Assembly: GCA_963774405.1 (NCBI GenBank)
Contig: CAVZEV010000005.1
Coordinates: forward strand, 372,001-436,000
Source of the DNA: VRUE01 sp963774405
GTDB lineage: Bacteria > Actinomycetota > Thermoleophilia > Solirubrobacterales > 70-9
Reading direction: 5' to 3'
Length of the DNA stretch: 64,000 bases
Below are positions 27,851-35,880 of the stretch, piece by piece; positions within the stretch are counted from its first letter, which is position 1, and each line of letters begins with the position of its first letter. The translations under genes were made by a program, and so were the position numbers. The notes beneath the pieces were generated by a model, which saw nothing but the letters and a program-made list of their open reading frames with translations, did no database searches and had not been told where the DNA came from.

Positions 27851-27978
27851 TGCGACTGGGAGAGACGGCGTCCGCGGAAGCCCACCGGACACCGCCTCGA
27901 AGGTGGCGCAACGAGCTTCAGCGAGCGAAGGCTACGCACGCGGCAGGCAACCGAGCGTCATCGCCAGTCGCATTTTTT
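27851..27978 (+). ncRNA. Structured RNA candidate, possibly a single-aptamer glycine riboswitch-like element
   Basis: A perfect 9-bp closing stem (TGCGACTGG at 27851-27859 with CCAGTCGCA at 27964-27972) encloses about 104 bases and is followed by six T. Inside are GGGAGAGA directly after the 5' stem strand, a GGCG...CGCC hairpin, CGAAGG with GCGCAA, and CAGGCAACC, in the same order as the conserved blocks of glycine riboswitch aptamers (GGAGAG, CCGAAGGxGCAA, CAGGCAAA). The last block matches imperfectly, and the next plus-strand gene is an enoyl-CoA hydratase 220 bases away, not a glycine gene. The remaining parts of the 27746-28199 gap show no supported gene. A different regulatory or small RNA is equally possible. 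Confidence 0.45.
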
Positions 27979-28169
27979 GTGCCCGAAATCGCTGACTTCG
28001 TCTTTTGGGGGCCAATAGGACACCTAACGACAAGTCAGCGTCCGGAGGGGTGCCTAGCTTGGGGGTTGGCGTCGAGCACCTGCCATCGACGTCGCGCGTG
28101 CCGGGACGTAGTGCCTGGGAGCTGGGCGTCGTTGCGAGACCCGGATGGTCGTGACGACTAGCCCGCCCG

Positions 28170-28189
28170 CTCCCACTTTCCTGTGGGAG
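28170..28189 (+). promoter_or_regulatory. Hairpin overlapping the ribosome binding site of the enoyl-CoA hydratase gene
   Basis: CTCCCAC pairs perfectly with GTGGGAG across a 6-base loop. The 3' arm contains part of the GGGAGGA Shine-Dalgarno sequence, which ends nine bases before the ATG at 28200. It could limit initiation or mark an upstream terminator; no T-run is seen. Confidence 0.45.
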
Positions 28190-28199
28190 GATCCTGGCG

Positions 28200-28951
28200 A
28201 TGAGTGGGGAGCTTCGCTACGAGCGGGTTGGGGCGGCGGCGGTGATCACGATCGACCGGCCGGAGCGCCGCAACGCGGTCGACGGCGCCACGGCGGAGGC
28301 GTTTCGCCAGGGTTTGAAGGAGTTCGAGGCCGATGAGGGGGCGCGCGTGCTGGTCCTCACCGGCGTCGGCGGCCAGGCCTTCTGCGCCGGCGCCGACCTG
28401 AAGGCGATGGACCTCGACGTCGACCATCCCGACGGGCCGATGGGGCCGACGCGGCTGACCCCCGCCAAGCCGGCGATCGCCGCGGTCGACGGCTGGTGCC
28501 TGGCGGGTGGGGTGGAGCTGGCGCTCTGGTGCGACCTGCGGATCGCCACGCCGCAATCGACCTTCGGCCTCTTCGAGCGCCGCTGGGGCGTGCCCCTGGT
28601 CGACGGCGGCACCCAACGCCTGCCCCGCGTGGTCGGCATGGGCCGGGCGCTGGAGCTGATCCTCACCGGCCGCCCGGTCGAGGCCGAGGAGGCCCACCGC
28701 ATCGGCCTGGTCAACGAGCTGGTCGAGCCCGGCAAGCACCTCGAGCGCGCCCTCGAACTGGCCGAGCGGATCGCCGCCTTCCCGCAGGAGACGATGCTGG
28801 CCGACCGCCGCGCCGCGATCGAGGGCTTCGGCCTGCCGCTCGCCGAGGGCATCGCGCTCGAGCACCGCCTCGGCCGCGAGACCCTCCACGTCGCCGTCAA
28901 GGGAGCCCGCGCTTCGCCGGCGGCGCCGGCCGCCACGGCGAGGGCGTCTAG
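28200..28951 (+). CDS. Enoyl-CoA hydratase/isomerase (one C-terminal frameshift)
   Basis: About 250 aa. Crotonase fold: ITIDRPERRNAVDGATAEAF, the oxyanion-hole segments AFCAGADLKAMD and DGWCLAGGVELALWCDLRIA, then FGLFERRWGVPLVDGGTQRLPR and a Glu-containing catalytic region. Hydrates or isomerises enoyl-CoA in fatty-acid or related catabolism. Near 28911 one C is missing: restoring it gives the standard end RFAGGAGRHGEGV and TAG at 28949-28951, which shares CTAG with the convergent TetR gene; uncorrected, the frame runs on to 29201. The gene is the first of the regulator-rich region and may be a TetR target. Confidence 0.88.
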
Positions 28952-29645
28952 GTCAGAGCGCTGCCGGCGTGCTCGCGGGCAACCCGGCGCATCTCGTCTT
29001 CGGCGGCTTCCGGCCCGATGTAGGGCATCAGCACGGCGAAGACGAGGTCGGGCAGGATGCGAGCCAGCTCCGGCCCCCGCCCCGCCCGGATCTCGTCGAA
29101 GATCATCGAGGCGGCGCCGCCGATCGCGAAGCGGGCGGTGTCGGCCGGCAGCTCCTCGCCCTGGCTGGCGTAGTGGCGGCCCTCCTCGAGGAAGGGGGTG
29201 AAGCGGGCCAGGGCGGAGCGGTAGCGGGCGCGGACGTCGTCGCCGGCGGCGGTCACCTCGACCATCGAGAGGCGGGCGATCCCGGCCTCGACCGAGAGCA
29301 GCCCGACCAGGGCGCCAGCGCGGCCGAGATCCGCTCCGGCCAGGGCTGCCCGGTAGCGGCCTCGAAGGCGCTGGTCACGTGAGCGAGGAGGACGTCGAAG
29401 ACCGCCTCGTAGGCCTCGAGGAAGCAGCTCTCCTTGTCGCCGAACATCGGCACGAAGCTCTGCTCGGAGACGCCGGCGACCTCGATCACGTCCTTGACGG
29501 TCGTCGCCTCGTAGCCTTTCGCCGCCGCCACCCGCAGCATCGCCTCCAGCAGACGCTCCCTTTCGGAGCGCACCAGGTAGGCCCGAGGCAGACTCCGCGT
29601 ACCGGCTTGTGTTTTTTCCGGACTCGAAGTCGGGGACGAATCCAT
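28948..29645 (-). CDS. TetR-family regulator 1 (one frameshift)
   Basis: N-terminal helix-turn-helix from ATG 29645: RERLLEAMLRVAAAKGYEAT, then VKDVIEVAGVSEQSFVPMFG and KESCFLEAYE, the TetR_N pattern. The ligand-binding part continues in another frame from about 29312 (MVEVTAAGDDVRARYRSALA, ARILPDLVFAVLMPYIG). One missing base near 29312 explains the break. About 232 aa if joined. Convergent with the enoyl-CoA hydratase gene; a TetR-style operator lies 12 bases upstream of its start, so autoregulation is likely. Confidence 0.82.
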
Positions 29646-29656
29646 GGCTCAGAGTA

Positions 29657-29678
29657 GGACAGTGTTCTCAAACTGTCC
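29657..29678. promoter_or_regulatory. TetR-type operator upstream of regulator 1
   Basis: GGACAGT and ACTGTCC form a perfect 7-bp inverted repeat with 8 bases between, in an AT-richer gap directly before the ATG at 29645. Geometry is that of many TetR/AcrR operators. Confidence 0.6.
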
Positions 29679-29714
29679 AACCCCGATCCGCGATTCGCGG
29701 CCGGGCTCAGCCGC

Positions 29715-30408
29715 TCAGGCTCGGGCGGCCTTCATCTCCGCGCCGGCCACCTCGGCCCCGAAGTAGGGCAGCACCGCGAAGTACATGAAGTCCGGCAGCA
29801 GCCCGCGAAACCCCTGCTCGCCCCGCTCGCCAGCTTGGCGTGGACGACCGCGTGCATGCCGGCGACGATCCCCTCGGCGGCGATCGGCGGCGGTGCCTCG
29901 GCTGGCGGTTGAGGCGTGGCGCGCCGAATCGATGAAATCGGTCGATCGTTTCATCGCTTCGGAGCGAATCTGCAGCGCCTCCGGGCCCGCCGCGTGGACA
30001 CTCGACGATCAGCGCGCGGCCCGTCGCGGGGTCCGCGTCGAGAGCGTCGAGGACGGCACCGATTCCGGCCCGCAGCTTGGCCCGCCAGTCGTCCTCGGGC
30101 TGCGCGGCGGCGGCGGCGATCACTTCGAATTTGGCCACGCCGTAGGCGAGCGCCTCGAGGTAGCAGGCGTCCTTGTCGGCGAACTCGTCGTAGAAAGCCT
30201 GGCGGTAGAGGCCGGTTTGATCCAGCACCATGCGCACCGATGCGGCGTCGTAGCCGGCATTGCCGACAGCCTCGAGCATGCCCTCGAGAATGCGCTGACG
30301 CTTCGGGGAACTCACGAGTCTGAGTGTGGGAGCCGCGGGGAAGACCTTCCCCGCTGCGCCGGTCCCCTCAGCCCCTGCCCGGACCTTGGTTGCGGCCTGC
30401 TTGCCCAT
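29715..30408 (-). CDS. TetR-family regulator 2 (frameshifted)
   Basis: ATG at 30408. HTH region KRQRILEGMLEAVGNAGYDA, VRMVLDQTGLYRQAFYDEFA and KDACYLEALAYGVAKF is intact. After about residue 145 the frame changes at least twice; the true end reads LLPDFMYFAVLPYFGAEVAG and stops at 29715. The repaired protein would be about 230 aa. It is divergent from regulator 3, sharing a 114-base promoter region with a GGGAAC motif and a 13-base palindrome. The ligand and targets cannot be told. Confidence 0.78.
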
Positions 30409-30488
30409 CCGACCTTCCTCTGCTGATCAAGGGAACGGGTTGTCTGGAATAAGGTACAGTAGCGGTATCTGGTCCATACGTCCAGCTT

Positions 30489-30501
30489 GGAATCGGATTC
30501 C
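30489..30501. promoter_or_regulatory. Palindrome GGAATC-G-GATTCC between divergent TetR genes
   Basis: Perfect 6-bp arms around one base, 21 bases before the GTG of regulator 3. AT-rich flanks (AATAAGGTACAG and CTATAGAGG) suggest overlapping promoters for both directions. Candidate operator. Confidence 0.5.
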
Positions 30502-30522
30502 TATAGAGGTACCCTGGCGTTC

Positions 30523-31203
30523 GTGCCTGATCGAGCTCCGCAAGCAACGAGGATGCCACCGGGTCGGCATCAGCTGCCGCGGGAGTTCATCGCCCAGCAC
30601 CAGCGGGCCCGCATAATCGCCGCCCTCGCCGAGGAGACCGTGGAGAAGGGCTACCGCGCGGTCACGGTCGCCGACATCGTCCGCCGCGCCGGCATCGCCC
30701 GCAACACCTTCTACGAGAACTTCTCCTCCAAGGAGGACTGCTTCCTCGCCGCCTCGGAGTTCGCGGTCAAGGAGGCGCTGCGCCGCGTCGTCGACGCCGC
30801 CAGCAAGGTCGACACCTGGCCCGCCCGGGTCAACGCCGGCCTCGCCGCCTTCCTCCACTACGTAGCCGGCGAGCCGGCCCTCGCCCGCACCTGCATCGTC
30901 GAGGCGCTCTCGGCCGGGCCGGCCGCGGTCGACCGCTACGAGCGCTCGATCCAGGCCTTCGTGCCGCTCTTCCGCATGGGTCGCAAGGTCTCGGCCAAGG
31001 GCGAGGAGCTGCCGACGACGCTGGAGGAGACGATCGTCGGCGGGATCTTCTGGATCCTCTACCAGCGCATCATCATGGGGCAGGCGGAGCAGATCGAGGA
31101 GCTGCTGCCGGAGCTGGTCGAGTTCTCCCTCACTCCTTACCTCGGCGCCGAGTCCGCCAAGCGGATCGCCGGCGAAGAAGCACCGACACCCTCTGCGGGT
31201 TGA
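30523..31203 (+). CDS. TetR-family regulator 3
   Basis: 226 aa from GTG 30523; an in-frame TTG at 30487 would add 12 residues but would overlap the palindrome. N-terminus carries a block shared with several regulators here (MPPGRHQLPREFIAQHQRAR), then HTH VTVADIVRRAGIARNTFYEN and FSSKEDCFLAA. The C-terminal half (QAEQIEELLPELVEFSLTPY) is the all-helical ligand and dimer domain. Divergent from regulator 2; regulator 4 follows 33 bases later on the same strand. Confidence 0.92.
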   Translation: MPDRAPQATRMPPGRHQLPREFIAQHQRARIIAALAEETVEKGYRAVTVADIVRRAGIARNTFYENFSSKEDCFLAASEFAVKEALRRVVDAASKVDTWPARVNAGLAAFLHYVAGEPALARTCIVEALSAGPAAVDRYERSIQAFVPLFRMGRKVSAKGEELPTTLEETIVGGIFWILYQRIIMGQAEQIEELLPELVEFSLTPYLGAESAKRIAGEEAPTPSAG

Positions 31204-31236
31204 GCCAGGGGCAGGGATTGGGGGTCCCATGACCTA

Positions 31237-31920
31237 GTGCTTGACCTGGAGACCCGCGAGCGCGCCGCCAGTCCCGAGCGCGAGCGCATCGTCGAGGCCC
31301 TGATCGAGATCGCCGCCGAGCGCGGCTACGCCGAGACCACGATCGAGCTGATCCTGGAGCGAGCCGGACTCGACCGGCCAGCCTTCGACCGCCACTTCCG
31401 CGGCAAGTACGACTGCTTCCTCTCCGCCTGGCAGGAGATGAACGAGGGCTGCATGCGGGAGATGCTGGCGGCCTTCAACAGCGAGGAGAGCTGGCCCGAC
31501 CGGCTGCGCGCGGTCGCCTGCGAGATCGTCGAGAACCTGCGCAACGCCCCCAGCCGCGCCTCCTTCGCGGTCGAGGTGCTGGCCGCCGGCGACGCCGCCC
31601 GGGCGCGGCGCGACATGACGATGCGGGTGATCGCCTCGCTGATCGACGCCGGGCGCAACGAGATGGAGGACCCCGAGTCGGTCCCGCACACCACCGCCGA
31701 GGCGCTCGCCGGGTCCGCCTACGGCCAGGTCTACGCCAAAGTCGTGCGCGGCGACGCCGACGAGCTGCCCGAGCTGGTGCCCCAGCTGATGTCCGCCGCG
31801 GTAATGCCGTATCTGGGAATCGAGGCGGGCCTGGCCGAGCTGTCGAGGGGCTTCGACGCCGCCGGCGCGATATCGTCGGGGTGTGGCCAAGAAGAAGTCT
31901 TCCTCCCGAGAAACGGGTGA
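31237..31920 (+). CDS. TetR-family regulator 4
   Basis: 227 aa from GTG. HTH: RERIVEALIEIAAERGYAET, IELILERAGLDRPAFDRHFR, KYDCFLSAW. The ligand domain has LPELVPQLMSAAVMPYLGIE near the end. It lacks the RHGLPREF preamble of regulators 3, 5 and 8. The next regulator gene begins 38 bases inside its 3' end, so the two are cotranscribed and probably coupled. Intact. Confidence 0.92.
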   Translation: MLDLETRERAASPERERIVEALIEIAAERGYAETTIELILERAGLDRPAFDRHFRGKYDCFLSAWQEMNEGCMREMLAAFNSEESWPDRLRAVACEIVENLRNAPSRASFAVEVLAAGDAARARRDMTMRVIASLIDAGRNEMEDPESVPHTTAEALAGSAYGQVYAKVVRGDADELPELVPQLMSAAVMPYLGIEAGLAELSRGFDAAGAISSGCGQEEVFLPRNG

Positions 31921-32596
31921 CTCGGGAGTGTCAGCTGAGGATTACCCGCCTGAGCTCGCCCGCCTGCCTCCCGGCCGGCACGGCCTGCCGCGCGAGTTCG
32001 TCATCCACAACCAGCGCGAGCGCCTGATCGCCGGCCTCGCCGAGGCGATCGCCGAAAACGGCTACTCGGGCACGACGATCGCCCACATCACCCGCCACGC
32101 GGCCGTCTCCCGGCGCACCTTCTACGAGCACTTCTCCAGCAAGGACGAGTGCTTCGTCGCCGCCTACGACACGGTGATGGAGGAGCTGCGCGAACGCGTC
32201 TCGACCGCCTTCGACGCCGAGGACGACTGGCCGCACGCGGTCAAAGCGGGGATCGGCGCGATGCTCGAGTTCCTCGCCGCCGAGCCGCACCTGGCCCGCC
32301 TCTGCATGGTCGAGGCCCTGGTCGCCGGCCCGGTCGTGGTCGAGCGCTACGACGCCGCGATCCAGAGCTTCGTGCCCTACTTCCAGACCGGCCGCGAGGG
32401 CCGCCCGCCCGAGGGCCTGGAGCGCCTCTCGGCGACCACCGAGGAGGCCCTGGTCGGCGGCATGGTCTCGCTGATCTCCCGCCGCATCATCGCCGGCAAA
32501 GCCGAAGAGCTGGAGGAGCTCCTCCCCGACCTGGTCGAGTTCACCCTGACTCCGTATCTGGGCAGCGAAGAGGCCGCAGAGCTGGCTCGGGAGTAG
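31883..32596 (+). CDS. TetR-family regulator 5
   Basis: 237 aa from GTG overlapping regulator 4. A Lys/Ser-rich start is followed by the shared preamble LARLPPGRHGLPREFVIHNQ, RERLIAGLAEAIAENGYSGT, and HTH IAHITRHAAVSRRTFYEHFS with KDECFVAAYD. Closely related to regulators 3 and 8, so the set looks like local duplication. C-terminus: AEELEELLPDLVEFTLTPYL. Intact. A GC hairpin (GGCGCA-5-TGCGCC) follows at 32644. Confidence 0.93.
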   Translation: MAKKKSSSRETGDSGVSAEDYPPELARLPPGRHGLPREFVIHNQRERLIAGLAEAIAENGYSGTTIAHITRHAAVSRRTFYEHFSSKDECFVAAYDTVMEELRERVSTAFDAEDDWPHAVKAGIGAMLEFLAAEPHLARLCMVEALVAGPVVVERYDAAIQSFVPYFQTGREGRPPEGLERLSATTEEALVGGMVSLISRRIIAGKAEELEELLPDLVEFTLTPYLGSEEAAELARE

Positions 32597-32643
32597 CCGG
32601 AGGCCCAGTTGCGCGGGTCTCGTGCGCAAGGTTTGGCACAGTC

Positions 32644-32660
32644 GGCGCAGTTCGTGCGCC
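32644..32660. promoter_or_regulatory. Short inverted repeat GGCGCA-N5-TGCGCC
   Basis: Lies between regulator 5 and the small coiled-coil gene. It may be a weak terminator for the TetR run or an operator for the downstream gene; no T-run follows. Confidence 0.35.
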
Positions 32661-32704
32661 ACAGACAACACACTTCGTCCTAGGCTGTCATCATCGTGGA
32701 GGCG

Positions 32705-33019
32705 ATGGCACAGGAATGGACAGACGGTCGGCTCGACGACCTGAGCGACAAGGTCGACCGGGGATTCGAGAGGGTCGATCAGCGGTTCGAGAAAGTCGAT
32801 CAGCGGTTCGAAAACGTGGACCAACGGCTCGACCGGATCGACGACAAGATCGAGCGGGGATTCGAGCGGGTCGATCAGCGGTTTGACCGCGAATTCGGCA
32901 GAGTCAACGAGCGGCTCGATTCGATTCAGCGCTCGATGGTTCACGCATTGATCGCCATTACCGGCGGGATCCTTGCCGGATTCAGCGGAATCATGGTTTT
33001 GATCGCTACGCAGCTATAG
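32705..33019 (+). CDS. Small tail-anchored coiled-coil membrane protein
   Basis: 104 aa from ATG 32705, preceded at good distance by GGAGG; a GTG three codons earlier is possible. Residues about 10-75 are heptad repeats built on VDQRFE/VDQRLD units, repeated almost exactly at the DNA level every 21 bases. Residues about 78-100 (ALIAITGGILAGFSGIMVLI) form a membrane helix and the chain ends four residues later. The layout resembles tail-anchored DUF1640-like or phage-type coiled-coil proteins. Function unknown. It is the only non-regulator within the TetR cluster. Confidence 0.8.
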   Translation: MAQEWTDGRLDDLSDKVDRGFERVDQRFEKVDQRFENVDQRLDRIDDKIERGFERVDQRFDREFGRVNERLDSIQRSMVHALIAITGGILAGFSGIMVLIATQL

Positions 33020-33026
33020 CTATGCG

Positions 33027-33698
33027 TCAGTCCTGTGTATCGACGGACTGCAGCTCCGACGATCCGAGTTCCAGCCAGGCCTCGTCCTCGCCGAAGTAGT
33101 TGAGCACGGCGAGGTGGGCGAGGTCGGGGAGCAGGCGCTCGACCGTCGCCGCCCGCCCGGCGCCGATCTCGCCGGCGATCGCTTCCTCGATCGCGCCGAC
33201 GATGAACTGGGCGGTGAGCGGGGTTACGGTGGCGCGCGCGTTGGGCTCGTGGCGGGCGGTGTCGACCGCCCGCGCGAAGCGCTCGATCAGCTGCTGGTGC
33301 TTTGCCCAGGCCTGCCCGCGGGCCGCCCGCACCTCGATCACCAGCGCCTTCGCCAGCAGCGGCTGCTCGGCGACGGTGCGCAGCAGCCTGGCGAGGGCGG
33401 CGCGGAAGCCCGCCCGCCAGCTCTCGGCCTCACGGCCCGCCTCGAGCACTTCCGCGCAGAGTCGATCTGCCGCCATCTCGTAGGCCTGCGCGAAGCAGGC
33501 CTCCTTGCCGCCGAAGCGGCGCCCGAAGCGGTCGCGGGAAATCCCGCTGCGCTCCAGCACTTCCCCCACCGTGGCCCCGTCGTAGCCACGGGCGCCGACG
33601 CTGAGCAGCATCGCTTCCAGCGCCCCCTCATCCGACGCGCGCTGCGGTATCGCTTCGTCCCATGACCTCACCGCGCGCAGTGTGGGTGGTGCATCCAC
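33027..33698 (-). CDS. TetR-family regulator 6
   Basis: 223 aa from GTG 33698; in-frame GTG 33737 and TTG 33734 are alternatives. HTH: LEAMLLSVGARGYDGAT, VGEVLERSGISRDRFGRRFG, KEACFAQAYE. The ligand part ends VERLLPDLAHLAVLNYFGED. It is divergent from regulator 7; the 87-base space contains two GGGAAC motifs, one 25 bases from this start and the other 19 bases from the facing start. No frameshift. Ligand unknown. Confidence 0.88.
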   Translation of the reverse strand: MDAPPTLRAVRSWDEAIPQRASDEGALEAMLLSVGARGYDGATVGEVLERSGISRDRFGRRFGGKEACFAQAYEMAADRLCAEVLEAGREAESWRAGFRAALARLLRTVAEQPLLAKALVIEVRAARGQAWAKHQQLIERFARAVDTARHEPNARATVTPLTAQFIVGAIEEAIAGEIGAGRAATVERLLPDLAHLAVLNYFGEDEAWLELGSSELQSVDTQD

Positions 33699-33785
33699 TC
33701 CGAGGTACCTTAGCCCATCTTTGGGAACTATCAACACTTCATATACTGCCTTCGTACCAATGGGAACGCGCGCTATCCTGACTGC

Positions 33786-34464
33786 GTGCGCGCATTGCCT
33801 GGAAAGGCCTCCCGGCAGCCGCCCGGCCCCGAGCCGGTAAGCCGCGCCGCGTCCGCCGAGGACCAGCGGCGGCGGATCCTCGACGCGACCGCTGACCTGA
33901 TCGCCGAGCAGGGCTACGCGGAGACGACGATCGAGCAGATCGTGCGCCGCGCCCGGGTCGGCTACGCCACCTTCTACAAGCACTACGCCGACAAGCAGGA
34001 GGCCTTCCTGGCGCTGATGGACGCGGCGCTCGAGCGCACGGCGTATGAGGTGGAAGAAGCCTTCGACCGCGAAGACGGGCCCTGGCCCGACAAGGTCGGG
34101 GCGGGGTTCGGGCGCGCTGCTGAAGATCGCCGCCGAGCACCCGGGCGTGGCCCGGGCCTGCCTGGTCGAGGCACCGACCGCGGGGCCGGAGGCGGCGGCC
34201 CGCCACGAGGCGGCGCTGAAGCGCTTCGCGCCGCTGCTGCGCCCCGGGCGCGAGCTCAATCCGCGCGCCGACAAGCTGCCCGCGAGCCTCGAGGAGACCC
34301 TGGCCGGGGGAGTGCTCTGGGTGATCAACCAGCGCCTGATCGCCGGCGAAGCCGAGAAGCTGCGGGCGCTGCTGCCCGAGGCGCTCGAGTTCCTGCTGCG
34401 GCCCTACGTTGGCGAGGACGCGGCGGCGCGCGAGGCGGGCGGCGTCGAGGCCCTGGGTGGCTGA
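33786..34464 (+). CDS. TetR-family regulator 7 (one frameshift)
   Basis: GTG start. HTH: RRRILDATADLIAEQGYAET, IEQIVRRARVGYATFYKHYA, KQEAFLALMD. At about 34110 the frame changes by one base and continues as ALLKIAAEHPGVARACLVEA, KLPASLEETLAGGVLWVINQ and LRALLPEALEFLLRPYVGED. About 226 aa joined. Its stop lies eight bases inside the next regulator gene (start GTG 34457), so the pair is cotranscribed. Confidence 0.82.
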
Positions 34465-35119
34465 GGACGAGCTCGGCCCGCTGCCTGCGGGACGCCACGG
34501 CTTCAGCCGCGAGCAGGTCGCCCACAACCAGCGCGAGCGCCTGATCGCCGGCCTCGCCACCGCGGTCGCCGAGAAGGGCTACCGCGCGGTCACGATCACC
34601 GACATCACCAAAGCCGCGCGGGTCTCGCGCCGCGTCTTCTACGAGAACTTCGAGGGCAAGGACGAGTGCTTCCTGGCCGCCTTCGAGGTGGTCGTCGGCC
34701 ACATCCGCGAGCTGGCGGAGGAGGCGATCGCCTCGATTCAAGATTGGCCGGACCAGGCGATCGCAGCGGCTCGCGCGGTCCTCGCCTTTTCGCCGCCGAG
34801 CCCGACCTCGCCCGCCTCTGCCTGGTCGAGTCCCAGGCCGCCGGCCCCGCCGTCTCCGCCCGCTTCCACGAGGCGGTGCACGAGGTCGCTCCCTATCTGG
34901 AGAAGGGAAGGGGGCTGCGCGACAGCGATCGCGAGCTGCCGCCGACCACCGAGGAGTCCACCCTCGGCGCCCTGGTCCTGCTTGCCGGGCGCAAGGTCGC
35001 CGCCGGCGAGGCCGAGCAACTGGTGGACCTCCTCCCCCGACTTCGCCGAATTCATCCTCGCGCCCTACCTCGGTGCCGAGGAAGCCGGCGGCCTTGCTCG
35101 CAAGCAAAGAGACCAATGA
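34457..35119 (+). CDS. TetR-family regulator 8 (two frameshifts)
   Basis: GTG overlapping regulator 7. Shared preamble ELGPLPAGRHGFSREQVAHN, then RERLIAGLATAVAEKGYRAV, HTH ITDITKAARVSRRVFYENFE and KDECFLAAFE. Breaks near 34790 and 35035 separate N-terminal, ligand (LARLCLVESQAAGPAVSARF) and C-terminal parts (DFAEFILAPYLGAEEAGGLA). About 221 aa if repaired. Strong likeness to regulators 3, 5 and 9 supports recent duplication. Confidence 0.8.
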   Translation: MAEDELGPLPAGRHGFSREQVAHNQRERLIAGLATAVAEKGYRAVTITDITKAARVSRRVFYENFEGKDECFLAAFEVVVGHIRELAEEAIASIQDWPDQAIAAARAVLAFSPPSPTSPASAWSSPRPPAPPSPPASTRRCTRSLPIWRREGGCATAIASCRRPPRSPPSAPWSCLPGARSPPARPSNWWTSSPDFAEFILAPYLGAEEAGGLARKQRDQ

Positions 35120-35127
35120 ACGCCGGC

Positions 35128-35526
35128 TCAGCTGTCGATGATGATCGAGCCGACCCGGGCGATGCGTTCGAAATGGTCGTCGCAGGTCAGGACCGTAGAG
35201 CCGTTGCGGGCCGCGGTGGCGGCGATCCAGATGTCGTTGGTGGGGACAGGCGTTCCCGCCTTGCGAAGCTCGGCGACTATCCCCGCGTAGTGGCGGCTCG
35301 TCTCGGCGTCGACCGGCAGCACCTCCACAGCGGGGCTATCGAGAAAGGCGTCCAGCTCTGCTTCGTTGCGCTGTCGCTTGCCGCCGAGCAGGAAGCCGGT
35401 GCGCAACTCGCCGAGTGCGATGGTTGACACACCCACGAGCTCGGCTTGGTCGAGAAGCGCCGCCACCTCTTCGTTCCCTCGCCTGAAGTTGCTGTAGGCG
35501 GAGGTATCGAGGCAGAGCGAGCTCAA
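35128..35526 (-). CDS. vapC: VapC-type PIN-domain ribonuclease toxin
   Basis: 132 aa from a TTG that overlaps the antitoxin stop (TTGA). PIN fold with the expected acidic residues: Asp7 in SLCLDTSAYS, Glu40 in IALGELRTGF, Asp98 in PTNDIWIAATA and an Asp pair in TVLTCDDHFERI. VapC toxins cut tRNA or rRNA and are held by VapB. Coupled translation with the antitoxin gene is typical. Residues SIIIDS close the last strand. Both genes are intact. Confidence 0.92.
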   Translation of the reverse strand: MSSLCLDTSAYSNFRRGNEEVAALLDQAELVGVSTIALGELRTGFLLGGKRQRNEAELDAFLDSPAVEVLPVDAETSRHYAGIVAELRKAGTPVPTNDIWIAATAARNGSTVLTCDDHFERIARVGSIIIDS

Positions 35527-35759
35527 CGCCAGAGCTCCTCGTCGACCGCCTCGAAGTGCGCGGTCGCCCGCTCGAAGTCGCGGTACTCATCCTCACTCCA
35601 GCTCCCGGCAAGGCGGCCCAGTCCATTGGAGCGCACGCCCTCCGCGCCGAGTCCCTGCCCGAGCAGGTCGATGACCGTCTGGTTGAGCGACTTGCCCTTG
35701 CGGCGCTTCTCGCGCTCGAGGGCGTCCGCGAGGCTCGGCGGCACATTCCTGATCGTCAA
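35523..35759 (-). CDS. vapB: VapB-type antitoxin
   Basis: 78 aa, apparent TTG start. N-terminal ribbon-helix-helix-like pattern MTIRNVPPSLADALEREKRR, KGKSLNQTVIDLLGQG, as in FitA/VapB antitoxins that bind DNA and autoregulate. The C-terminal half (WSEDEYRDFERATAHFEAVD) is the likely toxin-neutralising tail. An inverted repeat TGCATT-5-AATGCA lies 36 bases upstream and is a plausible operator. Confidence 0.85.
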   Translation of the reverse strand: MTIRNVPPSLADALEREKRRKGKSLNQTVIDLLGQGLGAEGVRSNGLGRLAGSWSEDEYRDFERATAHFEAVDEELWR

Positions 35760-35794
35760 TGCCTTGATCTTTCTCTCCTCGCGCAGTCAATTAA

Positions 35795-35811
35795 TGCATT
35801 CATCCAATGCA
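35795..35811. promoter_or_regulatory. Inverted repeat TGCATT-N5-AATGCA, candidate VapB operator
   Basis: Perfect 6-bp arms in an AT-rich stretch between the divergent vapB and nucleotidyltransferase genes. Placement upstream of vapB suits an autoregulatory site of a ribbon-helix-helix antitoxin. Confidence 0.5.
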
Positions 35812-35880
35812 ACAGTTTACATCAGCGATTTGTACGCTGCCCTGTTGGACTCGATCCGGCGGATCGGGGACGATGTCGGC

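Noticed and set aside
28496..28951. Separate plus-strand frame ending RHGEGV
   Set aside because: It is the true C-terminal end of the enoyl-CoA hydratase after a one-base loss, plus shadow sequence, not a separate gene.
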